NCBI GenBank assembly: GCA_017443345.1
Contig: JAFSNR010000009.1
Coordinates: 1 to 33,157, forward strand
Length of the DNA stretch: 33,157 nt
Direction of reading: 5' to 3'
From: Prevotella sp.
Lineage (GTDB): Bacteria > Bacteroidota > Bacteroidia > Bacteroidales > Bacteroidaceae
A program made the translations under genes and the position numbers. Each line of letters begins with the position of its first letter. The first letter of the stretch is position 1. Below the pieces are notes generated by a model that was not told the origin of the DNA, did no database searches, and worked only from the letters and a program-made list of their open reading frames with translations. Of the stretch, positions 31,671-33,157 are shown one piece after another.

Positions 31671-32254
31671 ACACTAACCAACATAAATGTGCATGGTGTC
31701 AGGATGGTGGTTTATTAGAACACTACCACGATACGGAATGGGGAATTCCCTGCCATCAGGAAAAGCTGTTGTTCGAGTATCTGATGCTCGAAGCAATGTC
31801 ATGCGGACTCAGTTGGAATCTTATGCTCCAGAAGCGTGAGATATTTCATGCTTGCTTTGCGGACTTTGACTACAAGAAAGTAGCAGAGTTTACGGAGGCT
31901 GACATAAACAGGGCAATGGAATACCCAGGCATGATACGCTCTCGCAGGAAGATAGAGGCCATCATATCCAATGCGAAGTGCTTTTTGCAGATTCAGCAGG
32001 AGTTTGGCAGCTTCGACAAGTATCTTTGGGACTACTCTGAAGGAAAGACTTTCATCTATCAGCGTCACCTCGATGGGGAGTGGCTCACCAAGAACGACCT
32101 TTCCGACAAGATAGCAGCCGACCTAAAGAAACGAGGCTTCAAGTTTCTTGGCTCTACGCTCATATACTCCTATCTCCAGAGTGTCGGCATCATCAACGAC
32201 CATGAGCCTAAATGCCGGATGTTTGAAAAGATTGGTGGAACAATAAAAAAATAG
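31667..32254 (+). CDS. tag: DNA-3-methyladenine glycosylase I
   Basis: A 195-residue Tag protein, taken from the ATG at 31667, which overlaps the nitroreductase stop (ATGA). Cys8 in KCAWC and His21 in HYHDTEWG match zinc ligands of E. coli Tag (Cys4, His17), and the later NDHEPKC supplies the other His and Cys. LSWNLMLQKREIFHACFADF and GMIRSRRKIEAIISNAKCFL are strongly Tag-like, as is KKRGFKFLGSTLIYSYLQSV. It removes 3-methyladenine from alkylated DNA to start base-excision repair. Linkage to a nitroreductase and a recombinase-like regulator is unusual. Confidence 0.92.
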   Translation: MNTNQHKCAWCQDGGLLEHYHDTEWGIPCHQEKLLFEYLMLEAMSCGLSWNLMLQKREIFHACFADFDYKKVAEFTEADINRAMEYPGMIRSRRKIEAIISNAKCFLQIQQEFGSFDKYLWDYSEGKTFIYQRHLDGEWLTKNDLSDKIAADLKKRGFKFLGSTLIYSYLQSVGIINDHEPKCRMFEKIGGTIKK

Positions 32255-32330
32255 AATAAAACAGGTCTTGGCAGAGACCAGAGCCGCGACTCGAAACACT
32301 CCATATTGTTAAACATTAAAAGTATCAGTA

Positions 32331-33157
32331 ATGATGAAGAAGATTTTAATGATGGCGGTGGCACTGGTATGTCTTACCGCCTGTGCCCAGAAGCAAAAGG
32401 GCGAACAGAGAGACCCACGACAGGGTGTCGGTATGGAGATTAACAAGGACAGCGACAGCACGTATGTTGCCTTGAAGAATGAGGCGCTGGCCAAGTTCAA
32501 GCAGTTCACTTTCGAGGATGCTGAGACGGGCAAGACGATGGCGTATAACCTGATGGTTCCTGCGGGTTATGATGGTACGAAGAGCTATCCGTTGGTGTTG
32601 TTCATGGCTGATGCCAGTACCGTCGGCAAGGAAGTGACGGCTCCACTGACGCAGGGCTATGGAGCTTTGGAGTTCGCATCGGACAGAGACCAACAGAAAC
32701 ATCCCTCGTTCGTGCTGGTTCCACAATATACAGAGTGGGCCGTGCAGGATGACTGGAGCACGACGGATGAAGTGGAGATGACCATCCGACTGTTGCAGGC
32801 CGTCTGCAAGGAATATAAAGTTGACACAAACCGGCTCTACACTACAGGCCAGTCGATGGGAGGTATGATGTCGTTCTACTTCAACATCACCCATCCCGAC
32901 CTCTTCACGGCCTCGCTATTCGTCAGCAGCCAGTGGGACACATCGAAGATGAAGGACTTTGGCAAGAAGCATTTCTTCTACATCGTAGCCGGTGGCGACC
33001 AGAAAGCATCTGGCGGCATGAGTGACTTGGCTGAAGTGCTGAAAGAACAGAACGCCAAAGTGGATTCTGCCTCATGGAGTGCCAAACTGCCCCAGGCAGA
33101 ACAGGAACGACTGGCAGAGGAACTAATTGCCAAAGGCGGCAACATCAACTTCATCAA
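32331..33157 (+). CDS. Lipoprotein esterase/peptidase of alpha/beta-hydrolase fold (3' truncated)
   Basis: The frame is open to the window end, so only the first 275 residues are seen. A lipoprotein signal (MMKKILMMAVALVCLTAC) has lipobox LTAC with Cys18. A strand-rich start (GKTMAYNLMVPAGYDGTKSY, then PLVLFMADAS) leads to the nucleophile elbow GQSMGG around residue 177, and an Asp/His region follows beyond VAGGD. This matches secreted alpha/beta hydrolases of the esterase/PHB-depolymerase-like or prolyl oligopeptidase-like group. It begins 76 bases after tag with no clear promoter in between. It would act in the periplasm or on the cell surface on ester or peptide substrates; the exact substrate is not visible. 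Confidence 0.82.
   Translation, partial: MMKKILMMAVALVCLTACAQKQKGEQRDPRQGVGMEINKDSDSTYVALKNEALAKFKQFTFEDAETGKTMAYNLMVPAGYDGTKSYPLVLFMADASTVGKEVTAPLTQGYGALEFASDRDQQKHPSFVLVPQYTEWAVQDDWSTTDEVEMTIRLLQAVCKEYKVDTNRLYTTGQSMGGMMSFYFNITHPDLFTASLFVSSQWDTSKMKDFGKKHFFYIVAGGDQKASGGMSDLAEVLKEQNAKVDSASWSAKLPQAEQERLAEELIAKGGNINFI

Noticed and set aside
32272-32290. GGTCT/AGACC hairpin after tag as terminator
   Set aside because: Five-base stem with no T-tract, too weak to call.
1-33157. CRISPR arrays, tRNA or rRNA genes, transposases, integrase, attachment sites
   Set aside because: No regular spaced repeats, no cloverleaf-like or rRNA-like stretches, and no recombinase with an intact catalytic centre were seen.

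Overview
The window looks like Bacteroidales DNA (Prevotella/Bacteroides type). Three intergenic regions carry the Bacteroidota promoter -7 element (TAnnTTTG), one of them with a well-placed TTTG -33 box. Bacteroidota conjugative-element families (DUF4099, Toprim/DUF3991, ArdC, MobV) fill the middle. No rRNA, tRNA, CRISPR array, integrase or transposase was found. The first and last genes run off the window.

Layout. (1) 1-5754, plus strand, accessory genes: 3' part of an SF1 (UPF1/DNA2-type) helicase, a WYL-only protein, a lipoprotein, a class III (CobB/SIRT5-like) sirtuin, a Nudix hydrolase, an unknown protein, a radical SAM protein and another unknown, closely packed or overlapping from the sirtuin onward. 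(2) 5763-6383, minus: a secreted M23 peptidase. (3) 6603-22687, plus: one long operon with DUF4099, two unknowns, a Toprim primase, a PH-domain membrane protein, two paralogous exported proteins, two membrane/glycine-rich proteins, an M23-like gene split by an A10 run, an ArdC-like protein fused to a MutS mismatch-recognition domain, a GH73+M23 peptidoglycan hydrolase, an SSB-like protein and an intact ArdC. It stops at a hairpin terminator (22710-22741). (4) 22787-30067, minus, converging on the same terminator: lipoprotein, three small proteins, a winged-helix protein, a hairpin-rich gap (candidate oriT), MobV relaxase, OmpA-family protein and an unknown. (5) 30334 to the end, plus: a serine-recombinase-like protein that has lost its catalytic residues, translationally coupled to a nitroreductase and 3-methyladenine glycosylase I, then a truncated esterase-like lipoprotein.

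How it fits together. Regions 3 and 4 read as the transfer and establishment part of an integrative conjugative or mobilizable element: relaxase and oriT start transfer, two peptidoglycan hydrolases and exported/outer-membrane proteins deal with the envelope, and primase, SSB and ArdC proteins would help the incoming strand survive in a recipient. No VirB4 or VirD4 ATPase is in the window, so the rest of the machinery is elsewhere or borrowed.

The most interesting points are: (a) a 10-base motif CGAGTATGAT clustered at the two divergent promoter regions that bracket the module, suggesting that the dead recombinase acts as its transcription factor; (b) the ArdC-MutS domain I fusion; (c) a recurring C-terminal tail ending in His-x-Arg or x-His-Arg on at least six unrelated proteins of the plus operon, written with different codons, possibly a translocation or targeting signal; (d) an A10 frameshift or slippage site.
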